From Gramella jeungdoensis (lineage in GTDB: Bacteria > Bacteroidota > Bacteroidia > Flavobacteriales > Flavobacteriaceae), in contig NZ_JAMSCK010000002.1 in assembly GCF_023805255.1 (NCBI RefSeq), positions 1 to 64,000 on the forward strand: DNA of 64,000 bases. The letters run 5' to 3'. Made by a program: the position numbers and the translations under genes. Positions 1 to 7,576 of the stretch are shown here, in pieces (the stretch's first letter is position 1; the number at the start of each line of letters is the position of its first letter). Below the pieces are notes generated by a model. The model did not search any database, had not been told where the DNA came from, and saw only the letters and a list, made by a program, of their open reading frames with translations.

Positions 1-87
1 AATGCCATCAAACTATACAATGAAATAAGATTACATTTATCTTTAGACTATCAAACACCTAATGCGGTACACCAAAATGCAGCGTAA
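1..87 (+). CDS. IS3-family transposase (OrfB), C-terminal end only
   Basis: The first 87 bases read as 28 codons plus TAA with no start inside the window. The peptide contains YNEIRLHLSLDYQTP, the characteristic C-terminal segment of IS3/IS150-type DDE transposases (rve integrase core; usual form YNxxRPHxSLxYxTP). The rest of the protein, including the catalytic residues, lies upstream of the window. It marks an insertion sequence at the left edge of the accessory region. The family call rests on this motif alone, but the motif is distinctive. Confidence 0.85.
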   Translation, partial: NAIKLYNEIRLHLSLDYQTPNAVHQNAA

Positions 88-127
88 AAATCAAGTTTAA
101 CCTGTAGCCGTATTCCAGGACGAGACA
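88..127 (+). mobile_element. right end of the IS3-family element, putative terminal inverted repeat
   Basis: Between the transposase stop (85-87) and the next gene lies a stretch ending ATTCCAGGACGAGACA at 112-127. On the opposite strand it begins TGTCTCGTCCTGGAAT, with the TG...CA ends typical of IS3-family inverted repeats. The left end is outside the window, so neither the matching repeat nor the target duplication can be checked. The boundary at 127 is inferred. Confidence 0.55.
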
Positions 128-164
128 TATTACAGAAATTTTCAAAAACACGATAAAAATTTAA

Positions 165-1178
165 ATGGCAGTATTAAACCAGTTTCAACAATACTCTCAA
201 GGAGAAAATACAGTAACGAATAATGTTCTTTTAATGCTTTCAAATCTATATGAAATAAATCCAAAGTATTACGAAGAATATATAAGAGGATTAACCGAAG
301 ATTCAGATAATTACGAAGTTATTCCAACTTTCCTCCAACAATTTAATAATAGAGGTGATGGATTCATAGATGGACATATTCAAATAAAGGCTTCAAAAAT
401 AATTATTGAAACTAAACTTCACGGACTCGAATGGATTGATAAATTATTGAAATATTCCAAAAGCTTTGACCATAATGAATACAAACTATTATTCCATTTA
501 AGTTCATCTAAATATCCACAAAGTGATATAGAAAAGATAAACACAAGATTAAAGAATGGCGGATTAAAAGGGAAAGTCAATTTTCACTCAATTACTTATC
601 AGGACTTAGTTGATCAACTTAAAGAACTAGCAAAGAATTACACATACGAACAATATCTTCAAAGATTAAATGAACATTTTGAAGCTTATTGTTTAGGAAT
701 GGGATTAATGCCTAGAAGTAGTCACATACTACGTGCAATGGCTTGCGGTCAATCATTTGATCTTAACGTTAAACATAAATTCTATTTTGATCTGGCCTCA
801 AGAGGCTATAGTGATTTTAATTATCTCGGAATCTACAAATGGAAATCAGTAAGGTATATTGGAAAAGTTGAAAATGTGATTGTTGCAAACTGGGATGAAA
901 CAGAAGGTTTAGAAGTTTTAGATAAGAAGTTTGATATAACTAAAGATCAGGAGAACAGGTTAATAGATGCTATTAAAGAATCAATAGAGAATGGCTGGGG
1001 AGTCGATAATGATCATAGGTTTTTCTTACTTAAAGATTTTGAAGAAACTGATTTTAATAAAACATCACCAGGCGGAATTTTTAGAGTAAGATTTTTTAAT
1101 CTAGAGGATTATTTTGATGAAGTTCCCAAGAATATGAAAGAATTAGCATTGCAATTAAAAACAAAGTCTTGGGAGTAA
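165..1178 (+). CDS. PD-(D/E)XK nuclease-like protein, orphan
   Basis: A 337-aa, AT-rich, soluble protein with no signal peptide. I do not recognise a named family. The N-terminus has GEN-x-TN at residues 13-18, and residues 69-84 give D69-x12-E82-T-K84 in a predicted beta hairpin (IDGHIQI...IIIETK), which is the D-(E)xK signature of PD-(D/E)XK nucleases. An ENxxT/N helix before the core is common in restriction-like and defence nucleases of this fold. The C-terminal half (about 170-337) has no motif I can place. It begins 38 bp after the IS3 end, stands alone, and is followed by IGE copy 1. A role in DNA or RNA cleavage, possibly defence, is inference; no methylase or other defence partner is visible. 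Confidence 0.6.
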   Translation: MAVLNQFQQYSQGENTVTNNVLLMLSNLYEINPKYYEEYIRGLTEDSDNYEVIPTFLQQFNNRGDGFIDGHIQIKASKIIIETKLHGLEWIDKLLKYSKSFDHNEYKLLFHLSSSKYPQSDIEKINTRLKNGGLKGKVNFHSITYQDLVDQLKELAKNYTYEQYLQRLNEHFEAYCLGMGLMPRSSHILRAMACGQSFDLNVKHKFYFDLASRGYSDFNYLGIYKWKSVRYIGKVENVIVANWDETEGLEVLDKKFDITKDQENRLIDAIKESIENGWGVDNDHRFFLLKDFEETDFNKTSPGGIFRVRFFNLEDYFDEVPKNMKELALQLKTKSWE

Positions 1179-1182
1179 TACG

Positions 1183-1275
1183 CAGCACAACAACGCATAA
1201 ATCAAAATAACCGGCAATCTTAGAAAGAAAATAATTAACCTGGTCAACAAACCAGTATTAAACCGGTTTGTTACC
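1183..1275 (+). repeat. intergenic element IGE copy 1
   Basis: It begins just after the stop of the nuclease-like gene with CAACGCATAAATCAAAATAA, then the core TTAGAAAGAAAATAATTAAC (1220-1239). After the core lies a hairpin with arms ACAAACCAGT (1247-1256) and ACCGGTTTGT (1262-1271), one mismatch, 5-nt loop. Confidence 0.7.
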
Positions 1276-1350
1276 CTACTCCAGTGAATAAAAAAGCAAT
1301 CCTGTATTGCCAGGTAAGAAATAAAGAATTTTAAATTAAAACAGAGAAAT

Positions 1351-1671
1351 ATGTTAGGACTACTTTTACTTTACTGGATAGGTAAATATTACTACCAACT
1401 GGCAGAAAAATACAACAGGAATCACTGGGGTTTTGCAATTCTAGGGATAATTACCTATTACTTTGGAGTTATGTTATTTGGTTTGATAATAGGGGTTATA
1501 GTAGAGATCATTGCGCCGGGATACATTGAAAATATGAATGATATCGCCTTAAATTTTATAATCATGCCATTCGGAATACTGAGCACCTACTCGCTCTATA
1601 AACTCATCGAAAACAGGTGGAAAGATAAGTATAGCTTCCAGCAGCCTGACAATAAGATCGAGATAGAATAA
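1351..1671 (+). CDS. small integral membrane protein, unknown function
   Basis: A 106-aa hydrophobic protein with about three membrane segments: residues 1-10 continuing into a short aromatic stretch (WIGKYYYQLAEKY), then roughly 27-55 and 63-82, and a charged C-terminal tail. No family recognised. It has its own intergenic region on both sides, each with an IGE copy, so it looks like an independent single-gene unit. Start chosen at the first ATG, preceded by an A-rich leader. Confidence 0.6.
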   Translation: MLGLLLLYWIGKYYYQLAEKYNRNHWGFAILGIITYYFGVMLFGLIIGVIVEIIAPGYIENMNDIALNFIIMPFGILSTYSLYKLIENRWKDKYSFQQPDNKIEIE

Positions 1672-1694
1672 ATAAAAGCTTTCCCGCACGGTAG

Positions 1695-1756
1695 CCGGCA
1701 CCGTTAGTAAGAAAATAATTAACTTGACCAACAACCAATACTAACCTGCCTGCCGT
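1695..1756 (+). repeat. intergenic element IGE copy 2
   Basis: GGCACCGTTAGTAAGAAAAT begins at 1697 and runs into AATTAACTTGACCAACAACC. It is followed by CCTGCCTGCCG, half of the palindrome seen complete at 3313-3332. Confidence 0.7.
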
Positions 1757-1846
1757 CAACCTGGATTAGGAGAAGCCGTTGTGCTTAATACTTTGAAACG
1801 CTTGCAACAACCTAAATTAAATTGCGTCTTTAACTAAAATCTAAAA

Positions 1847-3229
1847 ATGAGATACAAACAACTATTTTTAATTTTAATCCTTCTCTTTCCGTTTTCCAAC
1901 AATTATTCTCAAAGGCGGCAATTTTCAAAGAAAGAAGTTTTAGAAGATCTGGACACTTTAAAAACCTTACTGGAAAAAAGTCATTATAACTTATACGCGT
2001 ATACTTCTAAAGAGAAATTTGATCAAAATTTTGAGAAAGTTGCCAAATCACTTAAAGAAGATTCCATTTCTCTAAAAGAAGCTGTCGGGACATTTCAAAA
2101 GGTAATTTCCAAAGCAAACACCGGTCACGCTGAAATCGATTTTCCAGCGGCATCTTATATAGCTTTTGCTCAACAGGGCGGAAAAATATTTCCTTTAGAA
2201 ATCGCATTAGAAGATAGTAAAGCTTATATAAGAAAAAACTACTCAAACAATCCTGAAATTAAATCAGGATCAGAAATCTTAGAAGTAAATGGGAAAAGAA
2301 TTAAAGATATTCTCTCCCTGATCTATCCGCATATTTCAGCAGAAAGACCTTACTTAAAAAAAGCAAAAATTGAATTCTGGTCCTTTCCAAGGCTGTACTG
2401 GCAGATTTTTGGAGAAGAAGAGCAATTTTCAATTTCAGTAAAAGAAAATAATCAAATAAAAGAATATAATCTCCAATCAGTTTCAGCCCTCGAAGCTTAT
2501 GAATATAAAAGAAAAGATATTTTAAGCTCTGATAGAAAATTTAAATTCTACGGTAATACTGCTTATTTAAATCCTGGAAATTTTAGTGGAGACGAAAATG
2601 ATTACCAAAAATTTATTGATTCAGCTTTTTCAGCAATAAACAAAAAATCCCCAGCAAATTTAATAGTAGACTTAAGGAATAATGCTGGTGGAAATAACTC
2701 TTTCAGTGATTACCTCATATCTTATTTCGCCAATAAACCATTTCAATGGAATTCAAGATTCAGTTTAAAAACAAGTGAATTCCTAAAACGGAATACCCGG
2801 AAAAATAATGATACTACTAATGCATATTTTCAGGAAATCTTAAAACATCAAAATGGAGAAGTCTTTCCATATTATTTTGAAGAAATGCAACCTATGGAAT
2901 CGCAAAAAAGATATAAAGGCAATGTATTTACATTGATTAACAGACAATCATATTCTCAAGCTGCAGTAGCTGCATCTTTAATTCAGGATTATCAATTTGC
3001 TACTTTGGTAGGAGAAGAAACCGGTGACTTTCCTACACTCTATGCTTCATTATTTATTGTTGAATTACCGCATACTGGAACTCCCGTTAAAATCCCTAAA
3101 GGTTATATTGTGAGGGTTAATAAAAGTGAAAAGCCTGAAGGAGTGGTTCCCGAAATTCAAATAAATGACCACTTATTAGATGACAGGGATGAAATTCTTG
3201 ATAGCCTATTGAAGAAATTGGGAAATTAA
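1847..3229 (+). CDS. S41-family (tail-specific protease-like) peptidase, exported
   Basis: A 460-aa protein with an N-terminal signal peptide (about residues 1-21, ending NNYSQ). An alpha-helical N-terminal region (about 25-115) is typical of Bacteroidota S41 proteins. A divergent PDZ-like middle part (GSEILEVNGKRIKDI) and the S41 core follow: NLIVDLRNNAGGN near residue 278 and NRQSYSQAAV at 365-374, where Ser370 aligns with the usual S41 nucleophile. The segment VGEETGD is typical downstream. Probable role: periplasmic or surface proteolysis; substrate unknown. Single-gene unit between IGE copies 2 and 3. Confidence 0.85.
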   Translation: MRYKQLFLILILLFPFSNNYSQRRQFSKKEVLEDLDTLKTLLEKSHYNLYAYTSKEKFDQNFEKVAKSLKEDSISLKEAVGTFQKVISKANTGHAEIDFPAASYIAFAQQGGKIFPLEIALEDSKAYIRKNYSNNPEIKSGSEILEVNGKRIKDILSLIYPHISAERPYLKKAKIEFWSFPRLYWQIFGEEEQFSISVKENNQIKEYNLQSVSALEAYEYKRKDILSSDRKFKFYGNTAYLNPGNFSGDENDYQKFIDSAFSAINKKSPANLIVDLRNNAGGNNSFSDYLISYFANKPFQWNSRFSLKTSEFLKRNTRKNNDTTNAYFQEILKHQNGEVFPYYFEEMQPMESQKRYKGNVFTLINRQSYSQAAVAASLIQDYQFATLVGEETGDFPTLYASLFIVELPHTGTPVKIPKGYIVRVNKSEKPEGVVPEIQINDHLLDDRDEILDSLLKKLGN

Positions 3230-3230
3230 A

Positions 3231-3332
3231 GTGCTAAGCACCACACCGCATAACTCAAATAGGCGGCACCGCTAGGAAGAAAAGAATTAACCTGACCAGG
3301 AAACCAATACCAACCTGCCTGCCGGCAGGCAG
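3231..3332 (+). repeat. intergenic element IGE copy 3 with attached palindrome
   Basis: It starts two bases after the S41 stop: GTGCTAAGCACCACACCGCA, then AACTCAAATAGGCGGCACCG, then GGAAGAAAAGAATTAACC. It runs into the CCTGCCTGCC/GGCAGGCAGG palindrome. Confidence 0.75.
3313..3332. repeat. perfect 20-bp palindrome
   Basis: CCTGCCTGCC followed directly by GGCAGGCAGG, a perfect self-complementary 20-mer. A half copy occurs at 1744-1754, and related fragments (GGGCGGGCAGGCTG) occur near 32948. Similar short GC-rich palindromes are dispersed in many Bacteroidota genomes. Confidence 0.9.
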
Positions 3333-3339
3333 GGCCGAC

Positions 3340-3357
3340 ATCCCGATAGCTATCGGG
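3340..3357. repeat. perfect 18-bp palindrome
   Basis: TCCCGATAG followed directly by CTATCGGGA, seven bases after the preceding palindrome and between two convergent genes. No T-run follows, so it is not a standard terminator. It may be a repeat or a cruciform-forming site. Confidence 0.85.
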
Positions 3358-3406
3358 ACCATAAAACATTCTTTTGTAGCATTCCAGAATGAAAAACGGC
3401 TAAGTA

Positions 3407-4084
3407 TTACTGTATTCTATAAACACTGGTTTCAATAATTCCAGGATGTTCATCCGGACGCAGCTTTAGCAATGTGCTTTTCTCCAGTGCTTTAAAATGG
3501 AATGGTGCAGCCGAGATATCCAGTCCGCTTTGTTTTTTTAACCTGGTTCCCTGTCCTGAAATAATATCCCTGTTAGGCACAAAATCCCCATCAGGGATAT
3601 GCTCGGTTAGAATAAGATATTTAAAATCGCGCAGTTTTTCCAGGATGGATTGTACCTCAGCATTCGATAAATGCTGCAACACCTGTCTCAGGATGGCAAT
3701 ATCCCCGGCAGGAATCGGATCTACCGCAATATCCAGGCAATGAAATTCCAGGTTTTCATCGTGGAAATTTTCAGTGTTATAGGCGATAAGCGGCTCTACA
3801 ATATCCATTCCTGTATATTTTCCGGAATATTTCACCAGTTCCTTGCCGACGTTAAAATCCCCGCAACCCAGGTCGCATATAGTAGGAGGACTTTTAAATG
3901 AATTTAAAAAGGAGGCCACCACCTCGATATACGGGTGTATAAGCTGTGGATGATGGGACCCGGCGCCAGAATAGAATTCAGCATCATCAGCGCCCCACAG
4001 GTTCATGCTGTAGACCTGTTCCATCGCGGCTTTTGTGGGCCAGGGCTTCTTTGATCTTTTAACCGGCTTCTCTTTTTCCTTCAT
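3407..4084 (-). CDS. class I SAM-dependent methyltransferase
   Basis: A 225-aa soluble protein. Motif I is ICDLGCGDFNVG, followed by an acidic strand end (TGMDIVEPLI) and LRQVLQHL in the motif IV/post-IV region. This is a Rossmann-fold class I methyltransferase. The N-terminal segment AEFYSGAGSHHP before the core is typical of a family of small bacterial methyltransferases of unknown substrate. The frame is open upstream to 4168, but the ATG at 4084 starts a compact protein with a charged N-terminus (KEKEKPVKRSKK); the extra 28 residues upstream look non-coding. It is one of only seven - strand genes in the window and converges with the S41 gene. Confidence 0.8.
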   Translation of the reverse strand: MKEKEKPVKRSKKPWPTKAAMEQVYSMNLWGADDAEFYSGAGSHHPQLIHPYIEVVASFLNSFKSPPTICDLGCGDFNVGKELVKYSGKYTGMDIVEPLIAYNTENFHDENLEFHCLDIAVDPIPAGDIAILRQVLQHLSNAEVQSILEKLRDFKYLILTEHIPDGDFVPNRDIISGQGTRLKKQSGLDISAAPFHFKALEKSTLLKLRPDEHPGIIETSVYRIQ

Positions 4085-4320
4085 CAATAATGCATTGCCG
4101 CCGAAAGTTACGAATATCCTTGGTTCCAGGAAACAAAGATAAAGCAGGTTTTTGCAGCAGGGACTCATGACTATTGGCGTTAGAAATAAAATAAGTATCT
4201 TTCCTGAAAAAGGTCTCAGGCCGAGGTATCTGTTGCGGCAGCTTGCGATAATCGAGACCTATGTACGCAGGCCTTGAAATACGAATGAAGAAGGACAATG
4301 ATTAATTTAAAAAGTATAAA

Positions 4321-4794
4321 ATGAGAAATTCAGTTTTAATCCTGTTTGTTTTAGCCCCGCTGTTTTTATTTGCCCAAAATTCTGACTATAAGGTTTCCTC
4401 CTATCTTACTGAGGGTACAAAGGCACCAAATACGCATTACATTGGCGAAGCCTGGTTAAACCCCATAATTCACGATGATGCCGAACTGGGTTATAATATT
4501 ACAAAAGCGACTTTTAGAGCTAACTCAACCCTGGACTGGCATAAGCACAGTTCTGTTCAGGTATTAATAATCGTTGATGGTGAAGCCTATTACCAGGAGA
4601 GAGGAAAAGATCCTGTAGTTCTAAAAGAAGGTGACGTAATTAGATGTGAGAAAGATACCGAGCACTGGCATTCTTCCACAGAATATAAGGATGTTACCTA
4701 TCTGGCTTTGTATGGCGGTGAACAGCCCACAGAATGGACAGAAGTGTTAACCCAGGAATATTATGATAAGGTAGCCGAAAAGTTAAAAAAATAA
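4321..4794 (+). CDS. exported cupin-domain protein
   Basis: A 157-aa protein with a cleavable signal peptide (MRNSVLILFVLAPLFLFAQ). The single cupin barrel has motif 1 DWHKHSSVQVLIIVDGEAYYQERG (residues near 72-95) and motif 2 DVIRCEKDTEHWHSS (near 105-119). The metal ligands expected of cupin_2 are present: His-x-His in motif 1 and His in motif 2. A periplasmic location is inferred from the signal peptide. Function unknown; cupins of this sort bind metals or act as small oxygenases or isomerases. Single-gene unit followed by IGE copy 4. Confidence 0.8.
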   Translation: MRNSVLILFVLAPLFLFAQNSDYKVSSYLTEGTKAPNTHYIGEAWLNPIIHDDAELGYNITKATFRANSTLDWHKHSSVQVLIIVDGEAYYQERGKDPVVLKEGDVIRCEKDTEHWHSSTEYKDVTYLALYGGEQPTEWTEVLTQEYYDKVAEKLKK

Positions 4795-4822
4795 CTGTTC
4801 ATCAGGCAGCCTGAGTACAATA

Positions 4823-4905
4823 ATACATACCTCAAACAGGCGGCAGCTTTAGAAAGAAAATAAGTATCCACGTCATAGTTAAGTATCGGCATCCACCTGT
4901 GCCTG
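4823..4905 (+). repeat. intergenic element IGE copy 4
   Basis: CTCAAACAGGCGGCAGCTTT (4831-4850) continues as AGAAAGAAAATAAGTATCC. The usual 3' section has diverged to AAGTATCGGCATCCACC. Confidence 0.65.
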
Positions 4906-4956
4906 AAATATTATATTAAATCTGATTTTAGGGTGTAATGACTTTTAAGTCAGATA

Positions 4957-4987
4957 GTTAAGTGTTTTTAAGTTAAAAATGCTTAAC
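4957..4987. other. 13-bp inverted repeat, AT-rich hairpin
   Basis: GTTAAGTGTTTTT (4957-4969) pairs with AAAAATGCTTAAC (4975-4987) at 11 of 13 positions around a 5-nt loop. The T-run and A-run are inside the stem. It could act as a transcription terminator for the cupin gene or as an operator for the next gene. Confidence 0.45.
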
Positions 4988-5111
4988 TTAAACATTCCTA
5001 AGTTTTCCGCAGAAATTCCCTGCAGCTGTCGGAATCTTTCCCCACACGTCCAGCTTTGTGATATGACAGCCCTTGGGGCTTTGTATTTAATGAATACTTC
5101 AGCTTAATATT

Positions 5112-5681
5112 ATGGGGAAATGGACATTAATACTACCTTTTTTTCTTTTCAATATTTCGGTAATTCAAAGCCAGATCATTGATAAATATTCGATTTCCGG
5201 AAAAGGAACCATGGACATTTTTACTGATACCTATTTTTCTGATTCCTTTTTTGAAGGAATCGATCTAAATATCTTTTCCAGATCTTATGTATATACCATA
5301 GGGTACTACGATGGAGAAGAGTATTTTAATGATTTTCTTTTCCCTAATTTCCCAGAAGAAAAGTTTTATCAATTCAACTTATTATTTGGAAAATATATTG
5401 ACTTGCAACAACAGACTTTTAGAATTCGATATCAGGCTGGAATAGGAAGGTTTTGGGGAACTTTAAGAACTGATGAGTTAGATCCGGAGTTTGGTGATTT
5501 TAATGTTAACAAATATCTATCAGAAGAATTTTCAACGATTGGTTTTCCAGTTAAAATAGGAGGAAGATATATTCCTTTTAACTTTCTAAGTATGGGCGTA
5601 GATATACAGGCTAATCTGAACTCTGAAAGAGTAATAATCAGACCAATGTTGTGTCTGGACATTGGAAAATTAAAGGATTGA
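5112..5681 (+). CDS. exported protein, probable small outer-membrane beta-barrel
   Basis: A 189-aa protein with a signal peptide (about 1-20, ending VIQSQ). The rest alternates aromatic and polar residues in beta-strand fashion (YVYTIGYYDGEEY, FRIRYQAGIGRFWG, PVKIGGRYIPFNFLSMGVDI) and ends in a strand (RPMLCLDIGKL). This fits a small outer-membrane barrel of the OMP_b-brl type, but no specific family is recognised. Single-gene unit; IGE copy 5 begins right after its stop. Confidence 0.6.
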   Translation: MGKWTLILPFFLFNISVIQSQIIDKYSISGKGTMDIFTDTYFSDSFFEGIDLNIFSRSYVYTIGYYDGEEYFNDFLFPNFPEEKFYQFNLLFGKYIDLQQQTFRIRYQAGIGRFWGTLRTDELDPEFGDFNVNKYLSEEFSTIGFPVKIGGRYIPFNFLSMGVDIQANLNSERVIIRPMLCLDIGKLKD

Positions 5682-5686
5682 AGAAA

Positions 5687-5775
5687 AGTACTAAGCACCA
5701 CAACGCATAACCCAAACAGGTCCAGGCCCTGGAAAGAAAATAATTATCTTTATAAGGGACTAGGTCTAAGCTTCC
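5687..5775 (+). repeat. intergenic element IGE copy 5
   Basis: AGTACTAAGCACCACAACGC (5688-5707), then ATAACCCAAACAGGTCCAGG, then GGAAAGAAAATAATTATCTT and CTAGGTCTAAGCTTCC. This is one of the most complete copies and resembles copy 3 in its 5' half. Confidence 0.75.
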
Positions 5776-5813
5776 AATTCAATAATTTTTTGAATGTCAA
5801 AAATATTAGAGCA

Positions 5814-6545
5814 ATGAAATCATTAAAAAAATTTCGAACCCAATGGGTTATAACAACGTCCCTGGGATATCTGCTGGGATTTTTATCTTTTATCTTAATC
5901 AGTGCAGTCGCCTCATCGATTGCTCCTGAGGCGATGGCCGATATCAATCGTGCAGATATACCCCAACAACTTGACCCTGAAAATCTTCCTGACTGGCTTG
6001 ATCGCTCCACATATGAGGCTTTGTATTGGCATAATCTCTGGAAACATCTTATAATGTATCCTGTTTTTGGGGCATTACTGGGAAGTTTGCAGTCTTTGGT
6101 ACTGAAAAAATATATTCTGAAAGTATGGCCCTGGATTTTGGCTTCCACCTTCGGATTTTTGATAATTATATCTGGTGAGCTTATTCAAAGGCATCTTGTT
6201 ATGGGTCCGCATGCGGGACCGGTTGAGCCAATCTTTATCGTTTTAGGTGGAGGTGGTTTTATGGGACTTTTTCAATGGTACTGGTTGAAAACACAAAATA
6301 TTACGGCTACTAAATGGCTGATATTATGGATTTCCGGAATAATCCTGGGAATTATTGTGGCTATAGCTTTTCTCATGGGTCTAGGTGCGTTGATTGGTGA
6401 TGCTATAGCATCTCTCGAAGAAAATGCGCCAAAAGTTGCTTTCGGTATCGAGCTCGGACTTTTTGGAGCAGTTACCGGTGCGGTAGCAGGATGGATTAGT
6501 GCAAAACCTCTATTTCAGAAATTGTATGAAAAAGAGAACAGGTAG
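5814..6545 (+). CDS. polytopic membrane protein, unknown function
   Basis: About 243 aa with roughly six membrane segments: WVITTSLGYLLGFLSFIL, LIMYPVFGALLGSLQSLVL, WPWILASTFGFLIIISG, PIFIVLGGGGFMGLFQWY, LILWISGIILGIIVAIAF and FGIELGLFGAVTGAVAGW. Short charged loops separate them. The first ATG in frame is at 5814; a TTG at 5790 would add eight residues but lies against the IGE. The glycine-rich helices recall small bacterial membrane proteins of unknown role. Single-gene unit. Confidence 0.65.
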   Translation: MKSLKKFRTQWVITTSLGYLLGFLSFILISAVASSIAPEAMADINRADIPQQLDPENLPDWLDRSTYEALYWHNLWKHLIMYPVFGALLGSLQSLVLKKYILKVWPWILASTFGFLIIISGELIQRHLVMGPHAGPVEPIFIVLGGGGFMGLFQWYWLKTQNITATKWLILWISGIILGIIVAIAFLMGLGALIGDAIASLEENAPKVAFGIELGLFGAVTGAVAGWISAKPLFQKLYEKENR

Positions 6546-6598
6546 TCTTATCTAATCATTCCTAATGGATCGCAACATGAAAAAACAGAATACAAATT

Positions 6599-6664
6599 GC
6601 AGGCAGCATTAAAACATAAATAAACTTATCAGTACACCAGGTCTTAAGCCAGGTTGCCAATAAC
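6599..6664 (+). repeat. divergent intergenic element IGE copy 6
   Basis: GCAGGCAGCATTAAAACATA followed by AATAAACTTATC and CACCAGGTCTTAAGCCAGGT. The 3' half is well preserved and the 5' half weak. Confidence 0.45.
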
Positions 6665-6804
6665 TAGCCTAAGCGTATCTTTTTCTATGTAAAAATCTAT
6701 AAAACAGATAGTTATTCGTGGTTTTGGGCTCTAATTGAACAGATTTTATTAAATTATAAGTTGAAATTTTGAAATATCTAATGGAATAATCATATCCCGG
6801 GGAA

Positions 6805-7440
6805 ATGAATTTACTGAAAGCAATAGGAAAGCAGATGAAATACCCTAGAGGGCTTTTAGGAAAGCTTGTGTTGTTGGTGATGACCAGATCTACTATTAAG
6901 GCGGGACGCTGGACGGTGAATCTTTTGGATATACAACCGGACGATGATATCATTGAAATAGGCTTTGGGAACGGTGCTAACATTCAGCTACTTTCACAAC
7001 AGGCACCCGGGGGCAGCGTTACGGGAATAGAGGTTTCAGACACGGCAATGGAAATGGCTTCCAGAAAAAACGCCAAAAACATTTCAGAAGGCAAGGTGAA
7101 ACTACATAAGACTTCAGGTAATGCACTCCCATTTAAAGACGGCTCATTTGACAAGGCATGTACGGTAGCCACGGCATATGTATTTGAAGATCCTGGAGAA
7201 GTATTTAAAGAAATGCACCGTGTGCTCAAACCCGCAGGAAGTGCAGCGGTGACCTTTCCTTTCCGCGAAAATTTCATGAAGTTTAAACCGGTTGAGGCAG
7301 AAAGGTTTCACCTGCATAAGCTTGCAGATCTCGAAAAGGCATTTCGTGATGCGGGTTTTGTCAACTGCAGAACTGAAAACAATGATCGGGTAAAATTTGG
7401 CGCTCATTGTATGCTTGGAGAAAAACCTGCCAGCAACTAA
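6805..7440 (+). CDS. class I SAM-dependent methyltransferase
   Basis: A 211-aa soluble protein. Motif I is IIEIGFGNGANI at about residues 50-61, preceded by an N-terminal helix typical of UbiE/Methyltransf_11 proteins. Motif II ends GIEVSD, the LPFKDGSFDKA segment is the motif IV region, and the post-motif MHRVLKPAGSAAVTFP is diagnostic of Methyltransf_11. Substrate unknown. The ATG at 6805 follows a GGGGAA ribosome-binding-like stretch. Unrelated in sequence to the - strand methyltransferase at 3407 apart from the fold. Confidence 0.85.
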   Translation: MNLLKAIGKQMKYPRGLLGKLVLLVMTRSTIKAGRWTVNLLDIQPDDDIIEIGFGNGANIQLLSQQAPGGSVTGIEVSDTAMEMASRKNAKNISEGKVKLHKTSGNALPFKDGSFDKACTVATAYVFEDPGEVFKEMHRVLKPAGSAAVTFPFRENFMKFKPVEAERFHLHKLADLEKAFRDAGFVNCRTENNDRVKFGAHCMLGEKPASN

Positions 7441-7465
7441 AATGAGGGATCCTGGAAGACATCAA

Positions 7466-7500
7466 CAATAAATCAGGTCTAAGTCAGGTAAGGGTCCCTA
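7466..7500 (+). repeat. partial intergenic element IGE copy 7 (3' half only)
   Basis: Only the AATCAGGTCTAAGTCAGGTA part is recognisable, about 30 bp after the methyltransferase stop. Confidence 0.35.
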
Positions 7501-7576
7501 CAGCTCTAACTTGCGATAAATGGGACCGTGGTGATTAAACTGAACAAAGTATTTAGCTAACATAAAACCACTAATC

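Larger units (their letters stand above)
4795..5111. other. 317-bp gene-free stretch: IGE copy 4 and a long hairpin
   Basis: It contains IGE copy 4 (about 4823-4905), then AT-rich DNA with a 13-bp imperfect inverted repeat (4957-4987) and a short leader to the ATG at 5112. I see no coding potential. Confidence 0.6.

Noticed and set aside
4059-4298. A - strand frame overlapping the methyltransferase start
   Set aside because: It overlaps the real gene out of frame and its peptide is low in typical coding pattern; the methyltransferase frame has strong motifs.
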